A stretch of 22,950 nt of DNA from GCA-2748575 sp033722575 (lineage in GTDB: Bacteria; Pseudomonadota; Gammaproteobacteria; Pseudomonadales; Ketobacteraceae): contig JAWVYU010000037.1 of assembly GCA_033722575.1 (NCBI GenBank), forward strand, positions 1-22,950. Direction: 5' to 3'. Under the pieces are notes generated by a model. It worked only from the letters and a program-made list of their open reading frames with translations, did not search any database and was not told the origin of the DNA. Shown here one piece after another: positions 1-7,445 of the stretch (position 1 is its first letter; every line of letters begins with the position of its first letter). The position numbers were made by a program, and so were the translations under genes.

Positions 1-315
1 ATCACCAGCCTGATTCTGTTTGCGCTCTGGTATCTGGTGATTCAGCCGCCGGCCAAGGCGCCCCCGCTGTTAATTGCCTTGTTCCATATTATTCCACTGA
101 CACTGTTTCTTCCCGGCATTCTTAAACGCAACCCCCGCACCTATATCTGGCTGTGTTTTCTGATATTACTGTATTTTTGTGAAGGTGTGGTCAACGCGTT
201 TCTTCTGCCCTCTCTCCAAGGTTGGTTAGGTTTGGCAGAGAGTCTTTTAATTACTGCACTTTTTATCGCAGCCATGTATGCTGCCCGTTGGAACAACCAG
301 GTACAGAATCAATAA
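1..315 (+). CDS. DUF2069 family membrane protein, 5' end missing
   Basis: The reading frame is open from the first base of the window and stops at TAA 313-315, so this is the C-terminal 104 residues of a gene that begins outside. A GTG at 37 is in frame, but coding continues upstream of it. The visible part is almost wholly hydrophobic, with three likely membrane segments (about residues 1-16, 20-41 and 50-68 of the visible part) and a fourth near the end. The pattern of Leu-Pro-Gly before a basic turn, then an aromatic segment with LLYFCEGVV, resembles the small inner-membrane DUF2069 family of gammaproteobacteria. The function of that family is not known to me. The next gene starts 14 bases after the stop, so the two are probably cotranscribed. 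Confidence 0.72.
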   Translation: MTSLILFALWYLVIQPPAKAPPLLIALFHIIPLTLFLPGILKRNPRTYIWLCFLILLYFCEGVVNAFLLPSLQGWLGLAESLLITALFIAAMYAARWNNQVQNQ

Positions 316-329
316 CTGCAAGGACGTGA

Positions 330-1010
330 ATGCTCGACACCTATCAGCAACTGGAAACCCCTGAAAGTATCGATCTGGAGCTAAGGATAGCCGGGCCGGT
401 GGTGCGAATCCTGGCCTTTGCGATTGATACTGCAATAAAGACCGTTTTTCTGATCGTAGCCAACATGGTGTTGATGTTTGCAGAAAAAGTGGGGCTGGGG
501 GTTATGATGATCCTGGCATTTCTGGTGGAGTGGTTCTATCCCGTGGCATTTGAGGTGCTGCGCAATGGCCAGACACCCGGTAAAGGCACCATGGGCATTC
601 TGGTGATTCACGACAACGGCACGCCTGTTGGCTGGACCAGCTCCGTTATTCGCAACCTGCTGCGTTTCGTTGATTTTCTGCCTGTCGGCTACCTGCTGGG
701 CCTGATCACCATGGCCTGCAACCGGCATTTCAAACGACTGGGTGATCTGGCCGCCGGCACCATGGTTATCTATCAGCGGGAAAAGCCCCGCCAGACCCGG
801 ATCCGTGAGGCTACCCCCTTACCACCGACCTGCCCCCTGACGCTGGATGAACAAAGAGCTTTCATTAATTTTGCCGAACGCCAGGAATCCCTGACAGCGG
901 ACCGTCAGCAGGAAATCGCCAACCACCTCTCGCCGGTTGTACGGGCCAGAGACCAGTCAGCGGTGGATAAAATTATTCGCATCGCCAACTGGCTGAAGGG
1001 GGCGAGATGA
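330..1010 (+). CDS. RDD family membrane protein
   Basis: This 226-residue protein starts at ATG 330, with AAGGA at 320-324 five bases upstream. An RDD domain spans about residues 15-150. It has the early Arg26 and Asp33 in the first membrane helix (about 25-50), a second helix (about 56-77), the PGKGTMGI turn near 83-90, and a third hydrophobic segment (about 106-130) ending in a basic loop. The C-terminal 75 residues are hydrophilic and probably cytoplasmic. RDD proteins are poorly characterised multi-pass membrane proteins, some linked to transport or ion tolerance. This one is the first complete member of a MoxR-centred operon, and its TGA overlaps the next ATG (ATGA at 1007-1010). The family call is firm; the role in this cluster is inference. 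Confidence 0.85.
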   Translation: MLDTYQQLETPESIDLELRIAGPVVRILAFAIDTAIKTVFLIVANMVLMFAEKVGLGVMMILAFLVEWFYPVAFEVLRNGQTPGKGTMGILVIHDNGTPVGWTSSVIRNLLRFVDFLPVGYLLGLITMACNRHFKRLGDLAAGTMVIYQREKPRQTRIREATPLPPTCPLTLDEQRAFINFAERQESLTADRQQEIANHLSPVVRARDQSAVDKIIRIANWLKGAR

Positions 1011-1984
1011 AACAGCAGCTGTTTGAACAAAAATATCAGGCAGCATGGACGCGGTTTGCGGAACAACTGGGCGTGCTGGAAGGCCAGCGTGACCCTGCCA
1101 TCAGCCTGGCGGATTTTGCGCGGCAATACCGCAAGATCTGTTACGACCTTGCCCTGGCCAAGGAACGCCATTACAGCCCGCAGCTGGTGGACTTTCTCAA
1201 CGACCTGGCGTTCCGCGGCCACCGCCAGCTCTACGCCAGCGACAACAGCGGACTGTGGCATCGTTTCCTGAGTTTTGTGCTGGTGGGTTTTCCCCGTGCC
1301 GTGCGCAAGGAGTGGAAAATGGTGTTGCTCGGGCTCGGTCTTTTCTACATCCCAGGCCTGATTTTTGGTGCACTGATATATTTCCACCCTTCGCTCACCT
1401 TCAGTTTTTTCAGTCCAGAGCATGTGAGCCAGTTTTCGCAGATGTACAACCCTGCCCTGCACGATTCCATGCGGGAAGCCCGCGGCTCTTCAGACGATCT
1501 GTATATGTTCGGTTTCTATATCCGCAATAATATCGGGATTGGTTTCCAGACCTTTGCCGGCGGCATTCTGTTTGGTCTGGGATCGCTGTTTTTCCTGGTA
1601 TACAACGGCCTGGCGATAGGCGGCGTGGCAGGCTATCTGACCCACCTGGGCTACATCGACAGTTTTTATTCTTTTGTGATCAGCCACGGCTCCTTTGAAT
1701 TAACCGCCATTGGCATTGCCGGCGCCGCGGGTATGAAAATGGGGTTTGCACTGATCATGCCGGGATCCCTGTCCCGTCGCCAGGCATTACTTCAGGGCGC
1801 CAGGGAAGCGGTGCCTCTGGTTTACGGGGTGATTCTGTTCCTGCTGATTGCCGCTTTTATTGAGGCATTCTGGTCCCCCTCCTCTACAGTACCCGATAAA
1901 GTTAAATACTGGGTGGGCGGTGGTCTCTGGGCGTTCGTGGCGTTTTATCTGATGTTCGCAGGCAGGGAGCGCCATCGCCGATGA
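1007..1984 (+). CDS. SpoIIM-like (stage II sporulation protein M family) membrane protein
   Basis: This 325-residue integral membrane protein starts at an ATG overlapping the RDD stop. The N-terminal ~100 residues are soluble and helical. Membrane segments follow at about 104-126, 180-210, 222-250, 268-288 and 302-318. Family signatures visible are the Asn-Asn pair at 174-175 followed by a Gly-rich segment (FAGGILFGLGS), and HGSFELTAIGIAGAAG at 227-242. SpoIIM was named for its role in Bacillus forespore engulfment. Homologues in non-sporulating Gram-negatives sit, as here, beside MoxR/DUF58 genes, so the sporulation name should not be read as function. Its stop overlaps the next start (ATGA 1981-1984). 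The family call is good; the biochemical role is unknown. Confidence 0.85.
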   Translation: MKQQLFEQKYQAAWTRFAEQLGVLEGQRDPAISLADFARQYRKICYDLALAKERHYSPQLVDFLNDLAFRGHRQLYASDNSGLWHRFLSFVLVGFPRAVRKEWKMVLLGLGLFYIPGLIFGALIYFHPSLTFSFFSPEHVSQFSQMYNPALHDSMREARGSSDDLYMFGFYIRNNIGIGFQTFAGGILFGLGSLFFLVYNGLAIGGVAGYLTHLGYIDSFYSFVISHGSFELTAIGIAGAAGMKMGFALIMPGSLSRRQALLQGAREAVPLVYGVILFLLIAAFIEAFWSPSSTVPDKVKYWVGGGLWAFVAFYLMFAGRERHRR

Positions 1985-3507
1985 ACCTGAACCAGACCAC
2001 TGTCAGTATCCGGCCGCGCAACCCCTACGAAGCCATTGATCTTGGTGCGACCATGGTGCGCGCCTGGTGGAAAGAACTCTGGACCCTGTGGTTCACCGTT
2101 TCCATACCCTTCGTTGTGTGTATCTGGTTTGGCATGTACCAGTACCGCGACTGGTCGCTGCTGCTGCTGTGGTGGTGCAAACCCCTGTGGGAAACGGTTT
2201 TGCTTCACTTCATTGCTGAAAAAGTTTTCCGCGAGAGTACGTCGCCCCGGGAAATTCTTGCCCGGGCACCGCGCCTGATGCTGAAAGATATTCTGTTAAA
2301 ACTGACCTTGCGCCGAATCAGCATTACCCGCTCTTTCGATATGCCGGTAAGCGAGCTGGAGAACCTGAGTGGTACCGCGCGCAACAAGCGGCTTAATGTA
2401 TTGCACCGAACCAGCAGCACCGCCGCCATCTGGCTGACGGTGGTTGGCGCTCACCTGGAAACCCTTTTCGGCCTGGCGATCCTGCTGCTGATATGGATGT
2501 TCATACCAGAGTATGTAGCTATCGAAATGGATATCTTCGATTTTCTTCTGAGCGAGGACTACGACTATCTCGGCTTTTTTATCGGCTATGCGGTTATGAC
2601 CGCCGTGGGCCCCTTTTATGTGGCATCCGGTTTTTCCCTGTACATCAATCGCCGCACGATTCTGGAAGGCTGGGACATTGAACTCAACTTCCGGCAACTG
2701 GCCAGCCGCTTCAATGAAGGCGCCGGTAAAGTCGCCCTGCTGGCCTTTACGCTTACCTTGTTTGGCCTCACAGCCCTGAACCCTGCTCCGGCTCATGCGA
2801 ACTATATCGTCACCCCTTCTGAACAGACCCTGGAATACACTCCGAAAGAAAGTCGTAATGACATTATCGAAGTCATGGAGTCGGATGCATTCAACCGCAT
2901 CAAGGAAGAGGAAATCCTGTTACCGAAAAACCGCGAACTGGAAACCGAGGAAGAAAAAACCGAATCCGGTTTCATCAAGGCACTGTTGCAGTTCTTCCGG
3001 TTTATCGCCCAGAGCATTGAGATTATTCTCTGGTCCATCGTCATTGCAGCAGTGGTTTTTATTCTTTTCAAGCTGAACCAGTACCGGCAGAACCAGGGCA
3101 AAGGCCGACACAAGCGTCCTGTTGAGAAACAGCCAGATACCCTCTTCGGCCTGGATATCCGCCGCGAATCCCTGCCGGAAGACATTATTGGCCAGGCGAA
3201 GGCCCTGTGGGACAGAAAACAGTACCGTGATGCCTATAGCCTGCTGTATCGCGGTGCCCTGGCATTTATCGCCCACGAAAAGCAGGTGCCATTGCAGGAA
3301 AGCTTTACCGAAGAGGAATGCGTGGCCCAGTTTCAGAGCATGGACGAGGGATTACAGCCGCTGTTTTTTGCCCAGCTTACCCAGCAGTGGCAGATGGTGG
3401 CCTATGGTCACCAGATACCTGCTGCATCGATTTTTGATACCACCTGCGAAGGCTGGCAGTTCCATTTTGTTGATGGGGAAGCCGGAGGTACTGATGGCCA
3501 ATACTGA
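1981..3507 (+). CDS. DUF4129 domain-containing multi-pass membrane protein
   Basis: This 508-residue protein starts at an ATG overlapping the SpoIIM-like stop. Hydrophobic segments lie at about 34-52, 58-78, 155-176, 197-220 and 250-268. The last is followed by Ala-His-Ala and an acidic stretch (about 270-330) that is probably periplasmic. A further helix at about 344-364 leads into a basic linker and a C-terminal soluble DUF4129 domain (about 400-490), where ALWDRKQYRDAYSLLYRGAL matches the usual YxxAxxxLYRxxL core. DUF4129 proteins are recurrent partners of MoxR and DUF58 proteins and may link membrane components to the ATPase. The middle acidic, Glu-rich region (about 293-328) is low in complexity. 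It ends by overlapping the DUF4350 gene, whose GGAGG lies inside this gene's last codons. Confidence 0.83.
   Translation: MNLNQTTVSIRPRNPYEAIDLGATMVRAWWKELWTLWFTVSIPFVVCIWFGMYQYRDWSLLLLWWCKPLWETVLLHFIAEKVFRESTSPREILARAPRLMLKDILLKLTLRRISITRSFDMPVSELENLSGTARNKRLNVLHRTSSTAAIWLTVVGAHLETLFGLAILLLIWMFIPEYVAIEMDIFDFLLSEDYDYLGFFIGYAVMTAVGPFYVASGFSLYINRRTILEGWDIELNFRQLASRFNEGAGKVALLAFTLTLFGLTALNPAPAHANYIVTPSEQTLEYTPKESRNDIIEVMESDAFNRIKEEEILLPKNRELETEEEKTESGFIKALLQFFRFIAQSIEIILWSIVIAAVVFILFKLNQYRQNQGKGRHKRPVEKQPDTLFGLDIRRESLPEDIIGQAKALWDRKQYRDAYSLLYRGALAFIAHEKQVPLQESFTEEECVAQFQSMDEGLQPLFFAQLTQQWQMVAYGHQIPAASIFDTTCEGWQFHFVDGEAGGTDGQY
3484..3488 (+). promoter_or_regulatory. Strong Shine-Dalgarno deciding the DUF4350 start
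   Basis: GGAGG lies five bases before ATG 3494, within the last codons of the DUF4129 gene. It fixes the start of the following gene although the same frame stays open for more than 370 bases further upstream. Confidence 0.85.
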
Positions 3508-4765
3508 ACAGAGCCGCTGGGTTAACTATGGTATTGTGGCCGCCATCCTGTTACTGCTGGCCTTGCTGCTATACGTTGTCAGCGAGCAGTTTGAACGGGT
3601 AAAAACCACGATCAACATGGGTTACACCCTGGAGGCCATGCAGAATCGCTACCTGGCGGCCCAGAAATACCTGGAGCGACAATCCATTCCTTCAGACACC
3701 GCCGTGGATATTGCGACTGCCTGGGAACAGCTGCAGGCAAACGACGCGCTGCTGATACTCAATACCCGGCTGATTCCCGAACCCTATCACGACCGCTTAC
3801 TGGACTGGGTAGCCAGTGGCGGTCATCTTGTGGTGACCGCCCAGAATTACTGGAGCGAAGATTCCCAGGAAAGTGGCGACCCCTTTCTTGACCGGCTGGG
3901 TATTGAAATGTATGACGTTATTACCGAGGAGGCGGAAGCCATTGGTGAATCCACCCAGGCGGCCATTCAGCAGCTCATGGAGGATGCCGAATCCGACATC
4001 AACGAAGCACTCAGCGAAACGTCCGGGGAGGATAAAACCACGGAAGCCGCCCAGTGTGATGTATACGGCTATTCCCGCCTGACACTGATGGACTACCGGG
4101 ATCAGAAGCCCCCCATCCAGGTACAGTTCGCCAGCTACTCCCATTTGCATGACGCCAGCGGCGACGCGGTGACTCCCGATACCTATTACCCCAACCAGAT
4201 CCTGCAGTATCCGGTGGGCCAGGGCATGGTCACCGCGCTGACCAGCCACCAGATGTGGTCAAACACCAATATCGGCTGGTACGATCATGCCTACTTCCTG
4301 TGGCTGCTGGTACAGAATGCGGGGAAAGTCTGGTTTGTTTTCGACCGCGAATCCGATTCCCTGCTCAGCCTGATGATGGAGCATTTGCTGGAGCCCCTGG
4401 TAGCGGCCCTGCTACTGCTGGCACTTTACCTGTGGCACCGTGCCAAACGGTTCGGCCCGGTTAAACCGGAGCCGGAACTGGCACGGCGCAGTCTGATGGA
4501 ACACCTGCTTGCCAGCGCCCGCTTCAATTGGCGCCACCAGCAGATACATTCACTGGTACGCAGACAGCGGGACGACATCAAGCAATTGTTCATTCTCCGC
4601 CATGGCAGTCACCACCGGGAGGAAGAAGTCATCACCACACTGGCGAAATCCAGCCAGCTCAGTCCGGAACAGGTACGCTGGGCCCTGCTGGCGGAGACAC
4701 CCGACAAAGAACAGGAATTCACCCACTTAATACGACTCCTGCAACGCTTAAGGAATGCGGTATGA
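3494..4765 (+). CDS. DUF4350 domain-containing membrane protein
   Basis: This 423-residue protein uses ATG 3494, chosen because GGAGG precedes it and an N-terminal membrane anchor (about residues 12-30) follows at once. Starting further upstream would add residues that merely shadow the DUF4129 gene. A predicted extracytoplasmic domain follows (about 35-295), containing the DUF4350 region: an LILNTRLIPEPYHDRLLDWV core near 85-105, then a Gly-Gly-His-Leu-Val strand typical of the GATase-like fold in this family. A second membrane helix (about 298-317) leads into a basic cytoplasmic tail of about 100 residues. An acidic insertion near 145-190 looks variable. The gene lies between DUF4129 and MoxR, and its stop overlaps the MoxR start (ATGA 4762-4765). 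The function is not established; a role as a membrane subunit of a MoxR-assisted complex is inference. Confidence 0.8.
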   Translation: MANTEQSRWVNYGIVAAILLLLALLLYVVSEQFERVKTTINMGYTLEAMQNRYLAAQKYLERQSIPSDTAVDIATAWEQLQANDALLILNTRLIPEPYHDRLLDWVASGGHLVVTAQNYWSEDSQESGDPFLDRLGIEMYDVITEEAEAIGESTQAAIQQLMEDAESDINEALSETSGEDKTTEAAQCDVYGYSRLTLMDYRDQKPPIQVQFASYSHLHDASGDAVTPDTYYPNQILQYPVGQGMVTALTSHQMWSNTNIGWYDHAYFLWLLVQNAGKVWFVFDRESDSLLSLMMEHLLEPLVAALLLLALYLWHRAKRFGPVKPEPELARRSLMEHLLASARFNWRHQQIHSLVRRQRDDIKQLFILRHGSHHREEEVITTLAKSSQLSPEQVRWALLAETPDKEQEFTHLIRLLQRLRNAV

Positions 4766-5799
4766 GCGAAGACGATTTTTTTGAAGACAATAACAACCAG
4801 CCGGAAGCCGAAGCCGATTCAGTCGCGCCGGCTGACAATACCGAAATCCACGCCGCCAGCGACACCGTAGACCGGATTCGACAGCAGATTCAGAAAGTCA
4901 TGGTAGGCCAGCGGGATGTTATCGACCAGGTACTGGCTGCCCTGTTCTCCTCGGGCCACGTGCTGATCGAGGGCGTTCCCGGTCTGGGTAAAACCCTGCT
5001 GGTAAAAGCCCTTGCGCGCTGTTTCGACGGTCAGTTTCGCCGCATTCAGTTTACACCGGACCTGATGCCGTCGGATGTGACCGGACACGCCATGTATGAC
5101 ATGAAAACCGAGCAATTCAAGATCAGGAAAGGACCGGCCTTCACCAATCTGTTGCTGGCGGATGAAATCAACCGGGCTCCGGCCAAAACCCAGGCTGCAC
5201 TCCTTGAGGTGATGCAGGAAAAGCAGATCACCATTGAGGGCAAACCCTTTAAAGCCCAGTTGCCCTTTATGGTGCTGGCCACCCAGAACCCTATCGAGCA
5301 GGAAGGCACCTATCCGCTGCCGGAAGCCGAGCTTGACCGCTTTATGATGAAGGTGCTGATTGACTACCCCAGCCTTTCAGAAGAAGTGATGCTGGCCCAA
5401 CAGGTGACCACGGGCAGAGCCCATGACAGCCTGAGTGTAGCCGACATAGAGCCTGTAGCCAGCGGCGAGCAGATCATGGCATTGCAGAAACTGACGGCAG
5501 AAATACAGGTGGATACGGCAGTTTTTGAATACGCCGCCAGAATCGCCCGCAGTACCCGTGAGTGGCACAGCTTTTCGCTGGGAGCCGGGCCACGGGCCAC
5601 CATTGCGCTGATTCGTGTGGGGCGCGCCTACGCGCTGCTTCACGGCCGGGATTTCGTCACGCCCAACGACATCAAGCAGGCAGCCCTTCCGGTGCTGCGT
5701 CATCGGGTTGCACTGACCGCCGAAATGGAAATTGAGGGTATCGGCATTGATGCCGCACTGACCCAGATGCTGGACGAAATCGAGGCTCCCCGGGATTAA
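4762..5799 (+). CDS. MoxR-family AAA+ ATPase
   Basis: This 345-residue ATPase starts at the ATG overlapping the DUF4350 stop; a longer in-frame start would only run through the previous gene. After an acidic ~30-residue leader comes the AAA_3 core. It has Walker A GVPGLGKT (71-78), Walker B LLLADE (130-135), sensor-1 region VLATQNP (171-177) and EAELDRF (188-194) with the arginine-finger-type Arg. A lid domain covers about 255-340. MoxR proteins are ATP-driven chaperones that act with vWA or DUF58 proteins to mature or assemble other complexes. The DUF58 gene follows after three bases. The client is unknown: no metal-dependent dehydrogenase is adjacent, and the hydrogenase 6 kb away has its own dedicated maturation system. 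Confidence 0.95.
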   Translation: MSEDDFFEDNNNQPEAEADSVAPADNTEIHAASDTVDRIRQQIQKVMVGQRDVIDQVLAALFSSGHVLIEGVPGLGKTLLVKALARCFDGQFRRIQFTPDLMPSDVTGHAMYDMKTEQFKIRKGPAFTNLLLADEINRAPAKTQAALLEVMQEKQITIEGKPFKAQLPFMVLATQNPIEQEGTYPLPEAELDRFMMKVLIDYPSLSEEVMLAQQVTTGRAHDSLSVADIEPVASGEQIMALQKLTAEIQVDTAVFEYAARIARSTREWHSFSLGAGPRATIALIRVGRAYALLHGRDFVTPNDIKQAALPVLRHRVALTAEMEIEGIGIDAALTQMLDEIEAPRD

Positions 5800-5802
5800 C
5801 CT

Positions 5803-7137
5803 ATGCGGCCCAGTAAAAAACTGCTGTACATTGTTACGCTGTGGGGAATTATCGGCTTCGGCGTTGCCCTGAGCCAGTGGTTTGCGGCCACCCGCAGTGA
5901 GTATCCCCAGTGGGTGGAATACTGGTGGATCGGCAGCCTGGTGATCCTCCTGCTGGCACTGCTGGACCTTGCGGGTTACTTCAGACAGTCCAGTCTGGAG
6001 GTGACCCGTCAGGTCAGCGACAGCCTGTCTCTGGGGAGCTGGAGTCAGGTAAACCTGAGTATTTCCCATGGGTTCAATCGTCCCACCCCGGTCACCATTG
6101 CCGACCACCCTCCGGCCGAGTGCAGTGCCAGCGAAAGCCAGTGGCAATCCACCCTCATGCCAGGAAAAGGCACCGGCACCCACTACCGGCTGCGCCCGAA
6201 CGCCCGGGGCGATCTGACTTTCCAGGGTGTAGATATCCTTTTCCCTTCAGGAATGGGCCTGTGGGATTTCCGGCGTTTCAAGCGGGTGGTAAATACGGTG
6301 AAAGTGTTTCCCAATTACGCCGCCATGAAACAGTTTTCCATGTTCACCCTCTCGCAGCGCACTCACCAGATGGGCATTCGGCTGCAGCACAAGCGCGGGG
6401 AAGGCCTGGAGTTTCATCAGTTGCGGGAATTCCGCCAGGGCGACAGCCTGCGCCAGATTAACTGGAACAGCAGCGCCAAATTCCGGAAACTGATATCCAG
6501 GGATTATCAGGAGGAAACCAATCAGGAAATCGTGTTCCTGCTGGATTGCGGCCGCAAAATGCGTAGCCAGGATGGCGAACTCAGCCATTTTGACCATGCC
6601 CTCAATGGCATGCTGTTAATGGCGTACGTGGCGCTTAAACAGGGTGACGCCATTGGCTGCCTGAGTTTCAGTGGCACCCAGCGATGGCTGCCACCAGTAA
6701 AAAGCGTGGGCAACATGCCCAAGCTGCTCAACCATGTGTATGACCTGGAAGCCTCCACACAGGCATCGGATTATCTGAGTGCCGCCCAGAACATCCTTAC
6801 CCGCCAGAAAAAGCGCTCGTTGATGGTACTGATCACCAACCTGCGGGACGAAAACATTGATGACCTGCTGCCCGCGCTTCGCCTGCTACAGAAAAAACAC
6901 CTGGTCATGGTGGCCAGCCTGGAGGAGCCCTTCGTTCAGGAGCTTATCCGGGAAGAGGTCACGGATTTTGAAAATGCTCTGGGATACCTGGGCTCCATGG
7001 ACTACCTTGACAGCCGGCACTGGCTGACAAAACAGCTGAACAAACAGGGAGTTATCTCAGCCAACAGCCTGCCACGGGACCTGGCAGGCACACTGGTGAA
7101 CAAATACCTTGAAGTGAAAAAAGAAAGGCTGCTTTAG
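5803..7137 (+). CDS. DUF58 domain-containing protein (vWA-like MoxR partner)
   Basis: This 444-residue protein follows MoxR after three bases, with no clear ribosome-binding site, so translation is probably coupled. Two membrane helices (about 8-26 and 40-57) precede a beta-rich region (about 60-190). The DUF58 signature follows: GEGLEFHQLREFRQGDSLRQINW near 200-225, then a strand into FLLDCGRKM (Asp248) and a vWA-like fold to about 400. The metal-site position reads D-C-G-R rather than the D-x-S-x-S of a classical MIDAS, so metal binding by the canonical site is doubtful. It is the last gene of the operon; the next features are a tRNA promoter and tRNA. DUF58 proteins are typical MoxR partners, and a scaffold role at the membrane is likely. 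Confidence 0.92.
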   Translation: MRPSKKLLYIVTLWGIIGFGVALSQWFAATRSEYPQWVEYWWIGSLVILLLALLDLAGYFRQSSLEVTRQVSDSLSLGSWSQVNLSISHGFNRPTPVTIADHPPAECSASESQWQSTLMPGKGTGTHYRLRPNARGDLTFQGVDILFPSGMGLWDFRRFKRVVNTVKVFPNYAAMKQFSMFTLSQRTHQMGIRLQHKRGEGLEFHQLREFRQGDSLRQINWNSSAKFRKLISRDYQEETNQEIVFLLDCGRKMRSQDGELSHFDHALNGMLLMAYVALKQGDAIGCLSFSGTQRWLPPVKSVGNMPKLLNHVYDLEASTQASDYLSAAQNILTRQKKRSLMVLITNLRDENIDDLLPALRLLQKKHLVMVASLEEPFVQELIREEVTDFENALGYLGSMDYLDSRHWLTKQLNKQGVISANSLPRDLAGTLVNKYLEVKKERLL

Positions 7138-7150
7138 TTCACTTAAGCCC

Positions 7151-7181
7151 TTGTCAGCAACCCGGGGTTAGCCGTTATAAT
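7151..7181 (+). promoter_or_regulatory. Sigma70-type promoter of tRNA-Pro
   Basis: A TTGTCA -35 element (7151-7156) and a perfect TATAAT -10 (7176-7181) are separated by 19 bases, longer than the usual 17. The -10 is followed by a GC-rich discriminator (GGCGCCC), typical of stringently controlled stable-RNA promoters. The expected transcript start is near 7188, about 22 bases before the tRNA. Confidence 0.7.
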
Positions 7182-7209
7182 AGGCGCCCTTCAGCAATAC
7201 GAACCCAGT

Positions 7210-7286
7210 CGGAGTGTAGCTCAGCTTGGTAGAGCACTGCCTTCGGGAGGCAGGGGTCGAAGGTTCAAATCCTTTCACTCCGACCA
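7210..7286 (+). tRNA. tRNA-Pro, anticodon CGG
   Basis: This is a complete 77-base cloverleaf. The acceptor arm CGGAGTG (7210-7216) pairs with CACTCCG (7276-7282). The discriminator A and an encoded CCA (7284-7286) follow. The D-stem is GCTC/GAGC. The anticodon stem CTGCC/GGCAG (7237-7241 and 7249-7253) holds loop TTCGGGA with anticodon CGG at 7244-7246. The T-arm is GAAGG/CCTTT with loop TTCAAAT. The C1-G72 pair is the bacterial proline identity feature. It decodes CCG. Confidence 0.97.
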
Positions 7287-7303
7287 ATTTTCCTTGTCAG
7301 CCC

Positions 7304-7366
7304 TTGCGGCCAGCGGCCATCACGCGGGTTTCGGGCCGCAACTACAGAAAAACCCGTCATTTTTTG
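7304..7366 (+). terminator. Probable intrinsic terminator after tRNA-Pro, with an overlapping alternative stem
   Basis: CGGGTTT (7325-7331) pairs perfectly with AAACCCG (7350-7356), and six T residues follow at 7360-7365, which fits a rho-independent terminator with a longish 18-base loop. A second perfect stem, TTGCGGCC (7304-7311) with GGCCGCAA (7334-7341), interleaves with it, so the two cannot easily form together. The rest of the gap to the next gene (7287-7445) holds no recognisable gene. Confidence 0.5.
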
Positions 7367-7445
7367 ATCACAAAACACCCAATTCTATTCAGTATCAACT
7401 ATACTTGTTAGGATAATCCACCCGGACCTCCGATACCTCCGTATA

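Noticed and set aside
4728..4738. TAATACGACTC, the first 11 bases of the T7 phage promoter consensus
   Set aside because: It lies within the DUF4350 coding sequence, the remaining consensus (ACTATAG) is absent, and no phage genes are nearby. Chance match.
5377..6183. Open frame of 268 codons antisense across the MoxR/DUF58 junction
   Set aside because: Both sense genes are well supported and the antisense product shows no domain.
7210..7286. tRNA-Pro as an integration site for a genomic island
   Set aside because: No integrase, no second copy of the tRNA 3' end visible downstream, and neighbouring genes show no sign of a recent insertion.
7226..7411. Short open frame starting inside tRNA-Pro
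   Set aside because: Its first third is the tRNA itself, and the rest is terminator-like intergenic sequence.
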